Shown: positions 50,424 to 59,730, numbered from the stretch's first letter. The stretch is DNA of 64,000 nt from Blastococcus sp. TF02A-35 (GCF_004571075.1 NZ_SPQP01000003.1:62001-126000), one strand, 5' to 3'. The notes: generated by a model from the letters alone, not told the origin. Numbers and translations are program-made.

Positions 50424-52171
50424 GCCAGACCACCCAGCGGCCCGGCGGGCCCGCACCGCACGGCGCCTCCACGGCCGGCGGCGCGGACGGCGCGTTCACC
50501 CACCGCCAGATCGTCACGATCCTGGTCGGCCTGATGGTCGCCATGTTCCTGGCGGCGCTGGACCAGACGGTGGTGGCCACCGCCATCCGGACGATCGCCG
50601 ACGACCTGCAGGGCTACGACCTCCAGGCCTGGGCGACGACGGCGTTCCTCATCACCTCGACGATCGCCACCCCGCTCTACGGGAAGCTGTCCGACATCTA
50701 CGGACGGCGGCCGTTCTACCTCTTCGCCATCGCGATCTTCGTGGTCGGCTCGGCGCTGTGCGGCATCGCCGACACCATGTACCAGCTGGCCGCCTACCGG
50801 GCGGTCCAGGGCATCGGCGCCGGCGGCCTGATGTCCCTGGCGCTGGCGATCATCGGCGACATCGTCCCGCCGCGTGAGCGGTCGCGGTACCAGGGCTACT
50901 TCATGGCCGTCTTCGGGACCTCGAGCGTGCTCGGCCCGGTCATCGGCGGGTTCTTCGCCGGCCACGCCTCCATCGTCGGCGTGGACGGCTGGCGCTGGAT
51001 CTTCTGGATCAACGTGCCCCTGGGCGTGCTCGCCTTCGCCGCCGTGTGGCGGGTGCTGCACCTGCCGCACGAGCGCCGCGACCACCGCATCGACTGGCCG
51101 GGCGCGCTGGCACTGGTCACCTTCCTGGTGCCGCTGCTGATCGTCGCCGAGCAGGGCCGGACCTGGGGCTGGACCTCGGGGCGGGCGGTGACCTGCTACG
51201 CCATCGGCGCGGTCGGGTTCGTGCTGTTCGTGCTGGCCGAGCGGGCCTACCGCGACGACGCGCTGCTGCCGCTGCGCCTGTTCGCCAACCGCAGCTTCGC
51301 CGTCAGCGGCATCGGGTCGGTCGTCATGGGCGCCGGCATGTTCGGCGGCCTGCTGCTGCTCCCGCAGTACCTGCAGATCGTCCACGGCTCCAGCGCCACC
51401 GTCGCGGGCCTGCAGATGATCCCGCTCGTCGCCGGGATCATGGTCGGCGCGATGAGCTCGGGCATCGCGATCTCCAGGACCGGGAAGTACAAGGTCTTCC
51501 CGCTGGTGGGGATCGCGCTGATGGTCGTCGCGCTGCTGTCGATGTCGTTCGTCGTCGGCGCCGACACCTCGATCTGGGCGATCGTGCCCTTCATGGTGCT
51601 GCTCGGCCTGGGGCTGGGCTTCAACTTCCAGCCGGTCATCCTCGCCGTGCAGAACGCCGTCTCCCCGCGGGAGATGGGCGTGGCCACCTCGTCGGTGACC
51701 TTCTTCCGCCAGATGGGCGGCACGATCGGCACCGCGGCCTTCCTGTCCATCCTGTTCACCCGGCTGCCCGAGGACATCGGCGACCGGGTGGCGACGGCGG
51801 CCGCGGAGGACCCGCGGGTGGCCCAGGCGGTGCAGAGCGGCCGGCTGGAGGCCGGCACCGACCTGTCGGACACCTCGTTCATCCAGGAGCTGCCCGGCTT
51901 CCTGGCGCAGCCGTTCAAGGCCGGGTTCTCCGACTCGATCGACCTGGTCTTCCTCATCGCCGCCGTGGTCGTGGCGGTCGGGTTCTTCGTGTTCCTGTTC
52001 CTGCCGCAGCTGGAGCTGAGCAACAAGTCCGGCATCCAGGCCCGCCAGCAGAGCGCCACGTCGACGCACGACGTCGAGGACCCGGCCGAGCAGGCGACGG
52101 AGGCGGTCGGCGCAGCGTCCCCGACGTCCACGGCCCCGCCGGTGGGCCGCCCCGGCGACGCCAACCGCTGA
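50420..52171 (+). CDS. MFS drug-efflux transporter, DHA2 (14-TMS) family
   Basis: 583-aa exporter. About 14 membrane helices; characteristic motifs are LAALDQTVVATAIRTI in TM1, YGKLSDIYGRRPFYLF (motif A) and YRAVQGIGAGGLMSLALAIIGDIVP (motif C region). The C-terminal tail of about 50 residues is hydrophilic. It is translationally coupled to marR. It most resembles EmrB/Mdr-type proteins of actinobacteria that confer resistance to lipophilic drugs. Substrate unknown. Confidence 0.92.
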   Translation: MSQTTQRPGGPAPHGASTAGGADGAFTHRQIVTILVGLMVAMFLAALDQTVVATAIRTIADDLQGYDLQAWATTAFLITSTIATPLYGKLSDIYGRRPFYLFAIAIFVVGSALCGIADTMYQLAAYRAVQGIGAGGLMSLALAIIGDIVPPRERSRYQGYFMAVFGTSSVLGPVIGGFFAGHASIVGVDGWRWIFWINVPLGVLAFAAVWRVLHLPHERRDHRIDWPGALALVTFLVPLLIVAEQGRTWGWTSGRAVTCYAIGAVGFVLFVLAERAYRDDALLPLRLFANRSFAVSGIGSVVMGAGMFGGLLLLPQYLQIVHGSSATVAGLQMIPLVAGIMVGAMSSGIAISRTGKYKVFPLVGIALMVVALLSMSFVVGADTSIWAIVPFMVLLGLGLGFNFQPVILAVQNAVSPREMGVATSSVTFFRQMGGTIGTAAFLSILFTRLPEDIGDRVATAAAEDPRVAQAVQSGRLEAGTDLSDTSFIQELPGFLAQPFKAGFSDSIDLVFLIAAVVVAVGFFVFLFLPQLELSNKSGIQARQQSATSTHDVEDPAEQATEAVGAASPTSTAPPVGRPGDANR

Positions 52172-52190
52172 CCACCGGCACCGCGACGCG

Positions 52191-52301
52191 CTAGGGTCCG
52201 GCCAGCGTCGCGTGCCGGTGGCAGACCGTGCCAGGCATGGAGGCGTGGAACCGAAGGAGCACGACGTGACACCGTCGTCCCCTCCGCCGCCCCGTGACTG
52301 A
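52191..52301 (+). promoter_or_regulatory. promoter and upstream ORF of the hemerythrin-like gene
   Basis: TAGGGT at 52191-52196 is a -10 candidate. AAGGAG at 52254-52259 lies six nt before GTG 52266, which opens an 11-codon frame (VTPSSPPPPRD) ending at 52301, eight bases inside the next gene. The hemerythrin start GTG 52294 itself has no such site, so its translation may depend on this upstream ORF. Confidence 0.45.
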
Positions 52302-52806
52302 GGGCGGCACGGCCAGGCTGGTCGCCTGGGGCACCGAGCTGCGACTGGTCCACGAGCGCATGCGCGCCGCGCTGCGGCTGACACGGCGCGCGCTCGCCGA
52401 CGGCGATCCGGCCGAGCCCGCGGCACGCGAGCTGCTGCTGTTCTGCCACGGCTTCTGCACCGCGCTCACCGGGCACCACGAGGGCGAGGACCGGGACCTG
52501 TTCCCGGCGGTCGGCGCCCGGCACCCGGAGCTGCGGGAGACCCTGCGGTACCTGCAGCAGGACCACTCGATGATCGGCCACCTGCTCGGCGGGCTGCAGG
52601 CAGCCGTGGACCGCGCAGCTCCGCCCGCGGAGCTGGACCGCCACCTGGCCGGCATCGAGGCGATCATGGAGTCCCACTTCCGCTACGAGGAACGCCGGCT
52701 GCTCGCCGTCCTCGAGACGCTGGAGCTGGCGGGCGACCCCGCCGACGTCCTCGGACCGCTGGCCGGCGGGGACGGCGACCAGGCTTCGGGGGGACGCCTA
52801 CTGTGA
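52294..52806 (+). CDS. hemerythrin HHE-domain protein
   Basis: 170-aa four-helix protein. The diiron ligands can be followed as His in LVHERM and HGF, HHEGEDRDLFP, QDHSMIGHLL and ESHFRYEERRLL. Hemerythrin domains bind O2 or NO or buffer iron. GTG 52294 lacks a ribosome binding site and overlaps a short upstream frame that has one. A second hemerythrin-type gene lies at 57.7 kb. The acyl-CoA dehydrogenase gene follows after 33 nt. Confidence 0.85.
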   Translation: MTEGGTARLVAWGTELRLVHERMRAALRLTRRALADGDPAEPAARELLLFCHGFCTALTGHHEGEDRDLFPAVGARHPELRETLRYLQQDHSMIGHLLGGLQAAVDRAAPPAELDRHLAGIEAIMESHFRYEERRLLAVLETLELAGDPADVLGPLAGGDGDQASGGRLL

Positions 52807-52839
52807 GGGTGCTCTCGCCCGCCGTCCGGAGGTCCTCCC

Positions 52840-54633
52840 GTGCAGTCGTCGCTGATCCTGTCCCGCCGTGACCTGGACTTCCTGCTGCACGAGTGGCTGG
52901 ACGTCGAGTCGCTGACCAAGCGGCCGCGGTTCACCGAGCACTCCCGCGAGACCTTCGACGCGGTGATGGACCTCGCCCAGCAGATCGCCGCGGACCATTT
53001 CGCGCCGCACAACCGCAAGGCCGACGAGAACGAGCCGCACATGGTCGACGGCAAGGCCGTGCTCGTCCCCGAGGTGGCCAAGGCGCTGAAGGTCTTCACC
53101 GACGCCGGCCTGATGGCCGGCTCGTTCGACGAGGAGTACGGCGGCATGCAGCTGCCGCACACCGTCGGGCAGGCCGTGTTCGCCTGGTTCAAGGCGGCCA
53201 ACGTCGGCACCTCGGCCTACCCGTTCCTCACGATGGGCAACGCCCGCCTGCTGCTGGCCCACGGCAGCCAGCAGCAGATCGACACGTTCGCGCGGCCCGA
53301 GCTCGAGGGCCGCTGGTTCGGCACGATGGCGCTGTCGGAGCCGCAGGCGGGCTCCTCGCTGGCCGACATCACCACCAAGGCCGTGCCGCAGGACGACGGC
53401 ACCTACCGGCTGTCCGGCAACAAGATGTGGATCTCCGGCGGCGACCACGAGCTGACCGAGAACATCGTGCACCTGGTGCTGGCCAAGATCCCCGGTGGTC
53501 CGCCCGGGGTGAAGGGCATCTCGCTGTTCATCGTGCCGAAGTTCCTGGTCAACCCCGACGGCTCCCTGGGCGAGCGCAACGACGTCGTCCTGGCCGGCCT
53601 CAACCACAAGATGGGGTACCGGGGCACGACGAACACCCTGCTGAACTTCGGGGAGGGCGTGCACACCCCGGGCGGCCGGGCCGGCGCCGTCGGCTACCTG
53701 GTGGGCGAGCCGCACCGCGGCCTCACCTACATGTTCCACATGATGAACGAGGCGCGGATCGGCGTCGGCGTGGGCGCGACGGTGCTGGCCTACACCGGCT
53801 ACCTGCACGCGCTGGAGTACGCGCGGACCCGCACGCAGGGCCGTCCCCCGGCGGGCAAGGACCCCGCGTCGCCGATGGTCCCGATCATCGAGCACACCGA
53901 CGTGCGCCGGATGCTGCTGGCCGCCAAGTCCTACGCCGAGGGCGGCATGGCCCTGGGGCTGTACTGCGCGCGGCTGGTCGACGAGGAGCAGACCGCCGAG
54001 TCGCAGGAGGACCGCGACCGGGCCCACCTGCTGCTGGACATGCTGACCCCGGTCGCGAAGGCCTGGCCCTCGCAGTGGGGGCTGGTCGCCAACGACCTGG
54101 CCATCCAGGTGCACGGCGGCTACGGCTACACCCGCGACTACCCGGTCGAGCAGTTCTACCGGGACAACCGGCTCAACCCGATCCACGAGGGCACGCAGGG
54201 CATCCAGTCCCTGGACCTGCTGGGCCGCAAGGTCGTCATGCAGGGCGGTGCCGGGCTGGCGCTGCTCGGCGAGACGATCAGCGCGACGACGGCGCGGGCC
54301 GCCGGCACCGAGTGGGCCGGCTTCGCCGCCGACCTCGACGCCGCGGTCGCGCGCATGGGTGCGGTCACCGCGACGCTGTGGGGCACCGGCGACCCGGACC
54401 TGGCGCTGGCCAACTCGCACGTCTACCTGGAGGCCGCGGGCCACATCGTGGTGGCCTGGCTGTGGCTGGAGCAGGCGCTCGCGGCCGAGAGCGGCGAGGG
54501 CGCCTTCTACGAGGGGAAGCGGGCGGCGGCCCGCTACTTCTGGCGCTGGGAGCTGCCCCGCACCCGCGGCTGGTTCGACCTGCTGGAGTCCCTCGACCGC
54601 ACGGTGCTGGACACCCCCGCCGACGTCCTCTGA
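52840..54633 (+). CDS. acyl-CoA dehydrogenase, DmdC-like
   Basis: 597-aa FAD enzyme, longer than standard acyl-CoA dehydrogenases (about 380 aa), with the C-terminal extension of DmdC-type members (3-methylmercaptopropionyl-CoA dehydrogenase and relatives). FAD and substrate motifs are ALSEPQAGSSLADITT, NKMWISGGDHE, and NPIHEGTQGIQSLDLLGRK with the catalytic Glu. QVHGGYGYTRDYPVEQFYRD is diagnostic. Likely substrate is a branched, short or thio-acyl-CoA; no DMSP-pathway genes are adjacent. GTG 52840 has GGAGG upstream. A strong terminator follows. Confidence 0.9.
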   Translation: MQSSLILSRRDLDFLLHEWLDVESLTKRPRFTEHSRETFDAVMDLAQQIAADHFAPHNRKADENEPHMVDGKAVLVPEVAKALKVFTDAGLMAGSFDEEYGGMQLPHTVGQAVFAWFKAANVGTSAYPFLTMGNARLLLAHGSQQQIDTFARPELEGRWFGTMALSEPQAGSSLADITTKAVPQDDGTYRLSGNKMWISGGDHELTENIVHLVLAKIPGGPPGVKGISLFIVPKFLVNPDGSLGERNDVVLAGLNHKMGYRGTTNTLLNFGEGVHTPGGRAGAVGYLVGEPHRGLTYMFHMMNEARIGVGVGATVLAYTGYLHALEYARTRTQGRPPAGKDPASPMVPIIEHTDVRRMLLAAKSYAEGGMALGLYCARLVDEEQTAESQEDRDRAHLLLDMLTPVAKAWPSQWGLVANDLAIQVHGGYGYTRDYPVEQFYRDNRLNPIHEGTQGIQSLDLLGRKVVMQGGAGLALLGETISATTARAAGTEWAGFAADLDAAVARMGAVTATLWGTGDPDLALANSHVYLEAAGHIVVAWLWLEQALAAESGEGAFYEGKRAAARYFWRWELPRTRGWFDLLESLDRTVLDTPADVL

Positions 54634-54638
54634 ACGGA

Positions 54639-54680
54639 CGACGGCGCCCCGCCCTCCCGAGGGAGGACGGGGCGCCGTCG
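54639..54680 (+). terminator. strong terminator after the acyl-CoA dehydrogenase
   Basis: A 20-bp inverted repeat (54639-54658 with 54661-54680, one G-T-type mismatch) around a 2-nt spacer. It stands between convergent genes and may act in both directions. Confidence 0.8.
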
Positions 54681-54693
54681 GCTGTTCGGTGCG

Positions 54694-54858
54694 CTACGCG
54701 CTCGCGCCGACCGCCTCGGAGGCGGTGCGGGCGCCGGCCGAGCGGGCAGCGGCACGCTGCTCCTGCTCGTAGCGAGCGGTGGACTGGGTGCCCATCGCGA
54801 TGACCAGGGCCGTCAGGACCAGGAACCCCAGCAGGGCCACGGCCGGCCACATCATCAT
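54694..54858 (-). CDS. 54-aa single-pass membrane protein
   Basis: Begins with three Met codons, MMMWPAVALLGFLVLTALVIA, forming one membrane helix, and ends with a charged Ala-rich tail (TARYEQEQRAAARSAGART). The first ATG (54858) has GGGGGAGAG upstream. No family recognised; the form resembles small envelope-stress proteins. It is divergent from the MFS gene at 55056, with the palindrome at 54970 between them. Confidence 0.65.
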   Translation of the reverse strand: MMMWPAVALLGFLVLTALVIAMGTQSTARYEQEQRAAARSAGARTASEAVGASA

Positions 54859-54969
54859 CAGATCTCTCCCCCAAAGCTGTTCTTCCACCGCCGGGTCACG
54901 GGCGGCGGTACGTCGTCGAGGGACTCTGTCCCCCGATCACCGGTGTCTCAATCGTCCGAACCTGTTGTT

Positions 54970-54983
54970 CACCTAACGAGGTG
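54970..54983. promoter_or_regulatory. 14-bp palindrome in a divergent intergenic region
   Basis: CACCT-AACG-AGGTG, a perfect 5-bp inverted repeat with a 4-nt centre, midway between the small membrane gene and the MFS gene. It may be an operator; the adjoining GTTGTTCACC resembles half a PHO box but is not repeated. Confidence 0.35.
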
Positions 54984-55055
54984 TGACGGGAAGCACACCC
55001 AGGGGTGGCCGAGCGCAAGGGAGGCGGCGTCCCGGCGGCATGGTCTGATCGACCC

Positions 55056-56531
55056 GTGCCCGACCCCACACCCGCCACCCGTCCCGTGGTGCTGGTCGTC
55101 GCGCTCTCCCTCGGGGTCACCACCCTCTCGCTGCTGCAGAGCCTCGTCGTGCCCTCGCTCGGGCGGATCGAGGAGCAGCTCGGCATCTCCCCCGGCGCGG
55201 CCGGTTGGGTGCTCACCGCCAACCTGCTGGCCGCCGCGGTGCTCACCCCGGTCCTGGGCCGGCTGGGCGACCTGCGCGGCGAGCGCCCGGTCATCCTGGG
55301 CATCCTGGCCGCGGTCTCCGTCGGCACGCTGCTGGCGATCGTGACCGAGTCGCTGCCGCTGCTGCTGGTGGCCCGCGTGCTGCAGGGCGCCTCCTACGGG
55401 CTGTTCCCGCTGTCGATCAGCGTGCTGCGCCGCGAGCTCCCCGAGGGCCGGCTGAGCGTGGCCATGTCGGTGGTCAGCAGCACCCTGGCGGTCGGCGGCG
55501 TGGTCGGCCTCGTGACCACCGGCCTGCTCACCGGCGACGACGGCGACTACCGGCACGCCTTCTGGGTCGGGCTCGGCGTCGGCCTGGTCTCCCTCGCGCT
55601 CGTGGCGTGGCTGCTGCCGGGCCACCCGGGCACCGCGACCGGCCGGATCGACTGGTGGGGCGCGGTCGTGCTCGGCGCCGGGCTGGTCCTGCTGCTGCTC
55701 CCCCTGTCGCAGGGGCCGACCTGGGGCTGGTCCTCCCCCGGCACGATCGGCTGCCTCGTCGGCTCCGCCGTCGTCCTCTCCGGGTGGGTGCTGCTGCAGC
55801 GGCGCACCGCCGAGCCCCTGGTGCGGCCCGCCATGCTCGCCGACCGGCGCACCGTGATCCCGAACGTCGCCGGCCTGATGACGGGGATCGCGCTGTTCGC
55901 CTCGTTCCTCGCTGTCCTCCAGTACGTCCAGTCACCGCCGGAGGTCACCGGCTACGGGTTCGGGGCCGGCGTGCTGGAGGCCGCGGTGGTCTACCTGCTG
56001 CCCGGCGGGGTGCTGGGCATCGTCGTCGCCCCGTTCGCCGGCCGCGTGGTCAGCCGGTTCGGGGCGCTGCCCACGCTGATGGCCGGTGCGGCGTGCGGCG
56101 TCGTCGGCTTCGGGCTGCTCGCCGGGCTCCGTGGCGAGCCGTGGCAGGTGATCGCGGCCGGCCTGCTCACCCAGCTGTCGGTGACGGTGGCCTACGCGGC
56201 GCTGCCGGCGCTGGTGGTCCAGGCCGTGCGCGAGGACGAGACCGGGGTCGCCAACGCGGTGAACTCCATCGCCCGGTCCGTCGGCCAGGCGCTCGGCAGC
56301 ACGGTGGCGGTCACGCTGATCGCGGCCACCCTCGACCCCGCGACCGGCCTCCCGAGGGCCATCGCGTTCACCCTCCTCGCCCTGGTCGGGGTGGTCACCT
56401 CCGCCGTCGTCGTGGTGGTCGCGCTGGTCGGGCTGCGGTCGGGCCCTCCGCGCCGGCCGGACCCGCTGTCCGGCGTCGAGGAGGCGACGGCCGGGGCCGG
56501 CGAGTGGTCACCGGTCTCCGGGATGCGCTGA
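55056..56531 (+). CDS. MFS transporter (14-TMS DHA2-like)
   Basis: 491-aa transporter with about 14 hydrophobic segments. Typical features are SLLQSLVVPSLGRIEEQL in TM1, LGRLGDLRGERPVILG (motif A) and ARVLQGASYGLFPLSISVLRREL (motif C region), and NAVNSIARSVGQALGSTVAVTL near the C-terminus. It lacks the classical DQT of TM1 in drug exporters. Substrate unknown. GTG 55056 is the start; no obvious Shine-Dalgarno site precedes it. Confidence 0.88.
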   Translation: MPDPTPATRPVVLVVALSLGVTTLSLLQSLVVPSLGRIEEQLGISPGAAGWVLTANLLAAAVLTPVLGRLGDLRGERPVILGILAAVSVGTLLAIVTESLPLLLVARVLQGASYGLFPLSISVLRRELPEGRLSVAMSVVSSTLAVGGVVGLVTTGLLTGDDGDYRHAFWVGLGVGLVSLALVAWLLPGHPGTATGRIDWWGAVVLGAGLVLLLLPLSQGPTWGWSSPGTIGCLVGSAVVLSGWVLLQRRTAEPLVRPAMLADRRTVIPNVAGLMTGIALFASFLAVLQYVQSPPEVTGYGFGAGVLEAAVVYLLPGGVLGIVVAPFAGRVVSRFGALPTLMAGAACGVVGFGLLAGLRGEPWQVIAAGLLTQLSVTVAYAALPALVVQAVREDETGVANAVNSIARSVGQALGSTVAVTLIAATLDPATGLPRAIAFTLLALVGVVTSAVVVVVALVGLRSGPPRRPDPLSGVEEATAGAGEWSPVSGMR

Positions 56532-56628
56532 CCCCCGGGACACGCCGTCGTCGGCGCGTCGGGCATGGAACGGGATCGTCCGGGGAAACACCGGGGACGA
56601 CCGCCCTCGCCGACCGGAGGACACCTTC

Positions 56629-57669
56629 ATGGCCCGAGCCACCGGCTCGTCCAGCCGCACCGCGGCGGACACCCGCTTCCACGGCAACCACGCCGCAGCC
56701 GACCCGGCGCCCGACGACGACAACGTCAGCGGCACCCGGTCGGACTTCGCGCCCACCGGCGCGGACCCCTCTCCCAAGGTGGGAGGCACGCTCAAGCGGA
56801 CGCTGAAGGAGTTCAGCGAGGACAACCTCACCGACTGGGCCGCCGCTCTCACCTACTACGGCGTGCTGGCCCTGTTCCCCGCGCTGATCGCGCTGACCTC
56901 CATCGTCGGGCTGCTCACCACGCCCCAGCAGCTCAGCGACGCGCTGACCACGGTGGTCCCGGCGAGCGCCGCGGACACGCTGAACCCCGTGATCGAGCAG
57001 ATCGCCGGCAACACCTCGACCGCCGGCTTCGGCCTGGTCATCGGTCTCGCCGCCGCCATCTGGTCGGCGTCGGGCTACGTCGGGGCCTTCACCCGCGCCG
57101 CCAACGTCGTCTACGAGACGCCGGAAGGCCGCAAGGTCTGGAAGCTCAAGCCCCTGCAGCTGCTGGTGACGCTGGTCGGCGTGCTGTTCGCCGCGGTCAT
57201 CGTGGCACTGCTGGTGCTCAGCGGCCCGGTCGTGGACGCCATCGGCTCCGCCATCGGGGTCGGCGAGACCGGCCAGACCATCTGGAACATCGCCAAGTGG
57301 CCGGTCGTCCTGGTCGTCCTGGCGCTGATGATCGCGGTCCTCTACTACTCCACGCCCAACGTGAAGCTGCGCGGCTTCAAGTGGGTGAGCCCGGGTGCCG
57401 GTGTCGCGATCCTCGTGGCGGTCGTCGCCTCGGCGGCGTTCGCCTTCTACGTGAGCAACTTCGGCAGCTACAACAAGACCTACGGCGCTCTCGCCGGCGT
57501 CGTGATCTTCCTGATCTGGTTCTGGCTGATCAACGTCTCGCTGCTGTTCGGCATCGAGCTCGACGCCGAGATCGAGCGGTCGAAGGAGCTCAAGGACGGC
57601 GTGCCGAGGGCCGAGAAGGAGATCCAGCTCGACGCCCGCGCCGAGCCCAAGGACAAGCAGACGACCTGA
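56629..57669 (+). CDS. YihY/BrkB family membrane protein
   Basis: 346-aa protein. A hydrophilic N-terminus of about 60 residues is followed by the YihY domain with five to six membrane helices: NLTDWAAALTYYGVLALFPALIAL, AIWSASGYVGAFTRAANVVYE and IFLIWFWLINVSLLFGIELDAEIER. The tail is charged (EKEIQLDARAEPKDKQTT). Called ribonuclease BN historically, which is incorrect; its true role, perhaps in lipid transport or osmotic stress, is unsettled. ATG 56629 has CGGAGGA upstream. A perfect terminator follows. Confidence 0.9.
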   Translation: MARATGSSSRTAADTRFHGNHAAADPAPDDDNVSGTRSDFAPTGADPSPKVGGTLKRTLKEFSEDNLTDWAAALTYYGVLALFPALIALTSIVGLLTTPQQLSDALTTVVPASAADTLNPVIEQIAGNTSTAGFGLVIGLAAAIWSASGYVGAFTRAANVVYETPEGRKVWKLKPLQLLVTLVGVLFAAVIVALLVLSGPVVDAIGSAIGVGETGQTIWNIAKWPVVLVVLALMIAVLYYSTPNVKLRGFKWVSPGAGVAILVAVVASAAFAFYVSNFGSYNKTYGALAGVVIFLIWFWLINVSLLFGIELDAEIERSKELKDGVPRAEKEIQLDARAEPKDKQTT

Positions 57670-57690
57670 GCAGGGTCCCCCAGGGGTGCG

Positions 57691-57726
57691 CGAAGGGCCC
57701 GGCACCGCGAGGTGCCGGGCCCTTCG
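57691..57726. terminator. bidirectional terminator
   Basis: Perfect 16-bp inverted repeat (57691-57706 with 57711-57726) and a GCGA tetraloop between the convergent BrkB and hemerythrin genes. Confidence 0.85.
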
Positions 57727-57731
57727 TCGTG

Positions 57732-58439
57732 TCAGCGGCTGGTCGGCGGCTTGTCGCCACGGCGGGACAGCGGCACCCGCTCGACGACGGCGGCGACGCC
57801 GGCCAGCCCCTTGCTCAGCGCCCGGCCGGCCGGGACGAACCGGTCCGGTGCGCGGCGGACACCGGCGTCGACCAGGTCGCGGGTGCGGTCGATGAGCGAC
57901 AGCGGCAGGCCCGACAGGGCGTTGCCCGGCGGGCGGCGCGACACCGTGGGGTGCGGGCGGGTGGGCGAGATCCGGGCCATGAGCGCCCAGCGGCGGCCGA
58001 GCGCCCGGAGCTCCTCGTGGCCGAGCGCCTCCTGCAGCCGAGGGAAGAGCACGTCCTCCTCGTCGCGGACGTCCTCCCGCAGGACCTCCACGAGCCGGCG
58101 CAGCCGGGCCGGCCGCTCGGGGTGGTCGAGGCCGTCGCGCTCGAGCGCGGTGACGAGCTCGTTGACCTCCTGGTGCTCCTCCTCGACCTGCAGCGTCAGC
58201 GCGTCGCCGTCGGGCAGCACGCGCCGGATCACCGGCCAGAGCACGGTCTCCTCGGCGAAGGCGTGGCTGAACACCAGCCGGTCGATGCGGTTGAGCACCT
58301 CCTCCTGCGCGGCGCCGGTGCTGCCGTCGAGCTCCTGCAGCAGCCGGTCGAGCTCGATGTGGTCCTTGCGCTGGCGGACCAGCACGCTGCCGGGGCCGCC
58401 CAGCTCCTCCACGGTCTGGTCGGCGATGGATCGGGTCAC
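57732..58439 (-). CDS. hemerythrin HHE-domain protein with C-terminal extension
   Basis: 235-aa protein. The N-terminal HHE domain (about 20-150) shows ligand His/Glu in LVRQRKDHIELDRLL, SHAFAEETVLWP, EEEHQEVNELV and VRDEEDVLFPRLQ. A basic C-terminal region of about 80 residues has no known domain (NALSGLPLSLIDRTRDLV, ARRAPDRF-type). It resembles actinobacterial hemerythrin proteins linked to oxidative stress, such as those regulated by SigF in mycobacteria; no SigF promoter was verified. GTG 58439 is the start. Confidence 0.85.
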   Translation of the reverse strand: MTRSIADQTVEELGGPGSVLVRQRKDHIELDRLLQELDGSTGAAQEEVLNRIDRLVFSHAFAEETVLWPVIRRVLPDGDALTLQVEEEHQEVNELVTALERDGLDHPERPARLRRLVEVLREDVRDEEDVLFPRLQEALGHEELRALGRRWALMARISPTRPHPTVSRRPPGNALSGLPLSLIDRTRDLVDAGVRRAPDRFVPAGRALSKGLAGVAAVVERVPLSRRGDKPPTSR

Positions 58440-58536
58440 GGGACGCCTCCTGTGTGCGGGGTTCCGCCCTGTCGTGCCCGCTCACCCCTTCGCGCACGCC
58501 CCGGTTGCTGCCGGGTCCCCCGGGTAGGTGGGGACG

Positions 58537-59718
58537 ATGACCGACCGCTCGACCATCACGTCCGACTTCTACGACCTCGAGGCGCTCCTCGACGACGACG
58601 AGCGGGCCCTGCTGCACCGCGTGCGCGCGTTCATGGACGAGCAGGTCGAGCCGGTCATCAACGAGTACTGGACCCGAGGCGAGTTCCCCCGCCAGCTGAT
58701 CCCCGCGATGGCCGAGCTGGGCATCGCGGGGAACCCCTACCGGGGCTACGGCTGCCCCGGCCGCTCGCAGCTGGTCGACGGCATGATCGCGATGGAGCTG
58801 TCGAAGGGCGACCCGTCGATCTCCACGTTCATGGGCGTGCACGGCGGCCTGGCCATGGGGTCGATCTACCTGTGCGGCTCCGAGGAGCAGAAGGAGCGCT
58901 GGCTGCCCGCCATGGCGCGCATGGAGCTCATCGGCGCCTTCGGCCTCACCGAGCCCGACCACGGGTCCGACGTCGCCAAGGGCCTGCAGACCACCTGCCG
59001 CCGCGACGGCGACGAGTGGGTGCTCGACGGCGAGAAGAAGTGGATCGGCAACGCCAGCTTCGCCGACCTGACGATCATCTGGGCCCGGGACGTGGAGACC
59101 GAGCGGGTGCTGGGCTTCGTCGTCGAGCAGGGCACGCCCGGGTTCACGACCGTCGACCTGAAGGACAAGATCGCCCTGCGAGCGGTGCAGAACGCGCACA
59201 TCACGCTCGAGGGCGTGCGGGTGCCCGAGGAGAACCGGCTGCAGGAGGCGCACAGCTTCCGGGAGACGGCGAACGTGCTGCGCATGACCCGCGCCGGCGT
59301 GGCGTGGTCGGCGGTCGGCTGCTCGCGCGGCGCCTACGAGCATGCGCTGCGCTACGCGATGGGCCGCGAGCAGTTCGGCCAGCCGATCGTGGAGTTCCAG
59401 CTCGTGCAGGACCTGCTCGTGCGGATGCTGGGCAACATCACCGCGTCGGCGGCGATGTGCGCGCGCCTGTCGCACCTGCAGGGCGCCGGGGAGATGACCG
59501 ACGAGCAGGCCTCGCTGGCCAAGGCGTTCTGCACGATGCGCATGCGGGAGACCGTGGGCTGGGCCCGCGAGCTGATGGGCGGCAACGGGATCCTGCTGGA
59601 GAACCACGTGGGCCGGTACGTCGCCGACGCCGAGGCCATCTACAGCTACGAGGGCACCCGCGAGGTCAACACCCTGATCGTCGGCCGAGGGGTCACCGGC
59701 ACCAGCGCGATCGTCTGA
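58537..59718 (+). CDS. acyl-CoA dehydrogenase, glutaryl-CoA dehydrogenase-like
   Basis: 393-aa FAD-dependent dehydrogenase. Motifs are GAFGLTEPDHGSDVAKGL, VLDGEKKWIGNASFADLTIIW, and the catalytic Glu in IYSYEGTREVNTLIVGR, the pattern of glutaryl-CoA dehydrogenases (the step also decarboxylates). AYEHALRYAMGREQFGQPI is a family feature. Without the substrate-binding residues mapped I leave the specificity open. ATG 58537 follows GGTGGGG; GTG 58528 is possible. It stands alone, convergent with the enoyl-CoA hydratase gene. Confidence 0.88.
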   Translation: MTDRSTITSDFYDLEALLDDDERALLHRVRAFMDEQVEPVINEYWTRGEFPRQLIPAMAELGIAGNPYRGYGCPGRSQLVDGMIAMELSKGDPSISTFMGVHGGLAMGSIYLCGSEEQKERWLPAMARMELIGAFGLTEPDHGSDVAKGLQTTCRRDGDEWVLDGEKKWIGNASFADLTIIWARDVETERVLGFVVEQGTPGFTTVDLKDKIALRAVQNAHITLEGVRVPEENRLQEAHSFRETANVLRMTRAGVAWSAVGCSRGAYEHALRYAMGREQFGQPIVEFQLVQDLLVRMLGNITASAAMCARLSHLQGAGEMTDEQASLAKAFCTMRMRETVGWARELMGGNGILLENHVGRYVADAEAIYSYEGTREVNTLIVGRGVTGTSAIV

Positions 59719-59730
59719 GCGCCTGCCGGC

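Noticed and set aside
50357-52426. 689-codon minus-strand frame opposite the MFS gene
   Set aside because: His/Gln/Arg-rich shadow without domain.
54966-54975. PHO box before the MFS gene
   Set aside because: Only one GTTCACC-like unit; no second unit 11 nt away.
56395-59607. 1070-codon minus-strand open frame
   Set aside because: Opposite BrkB and acyl-CoA dehydrogenase genes; no domain, biased composition.
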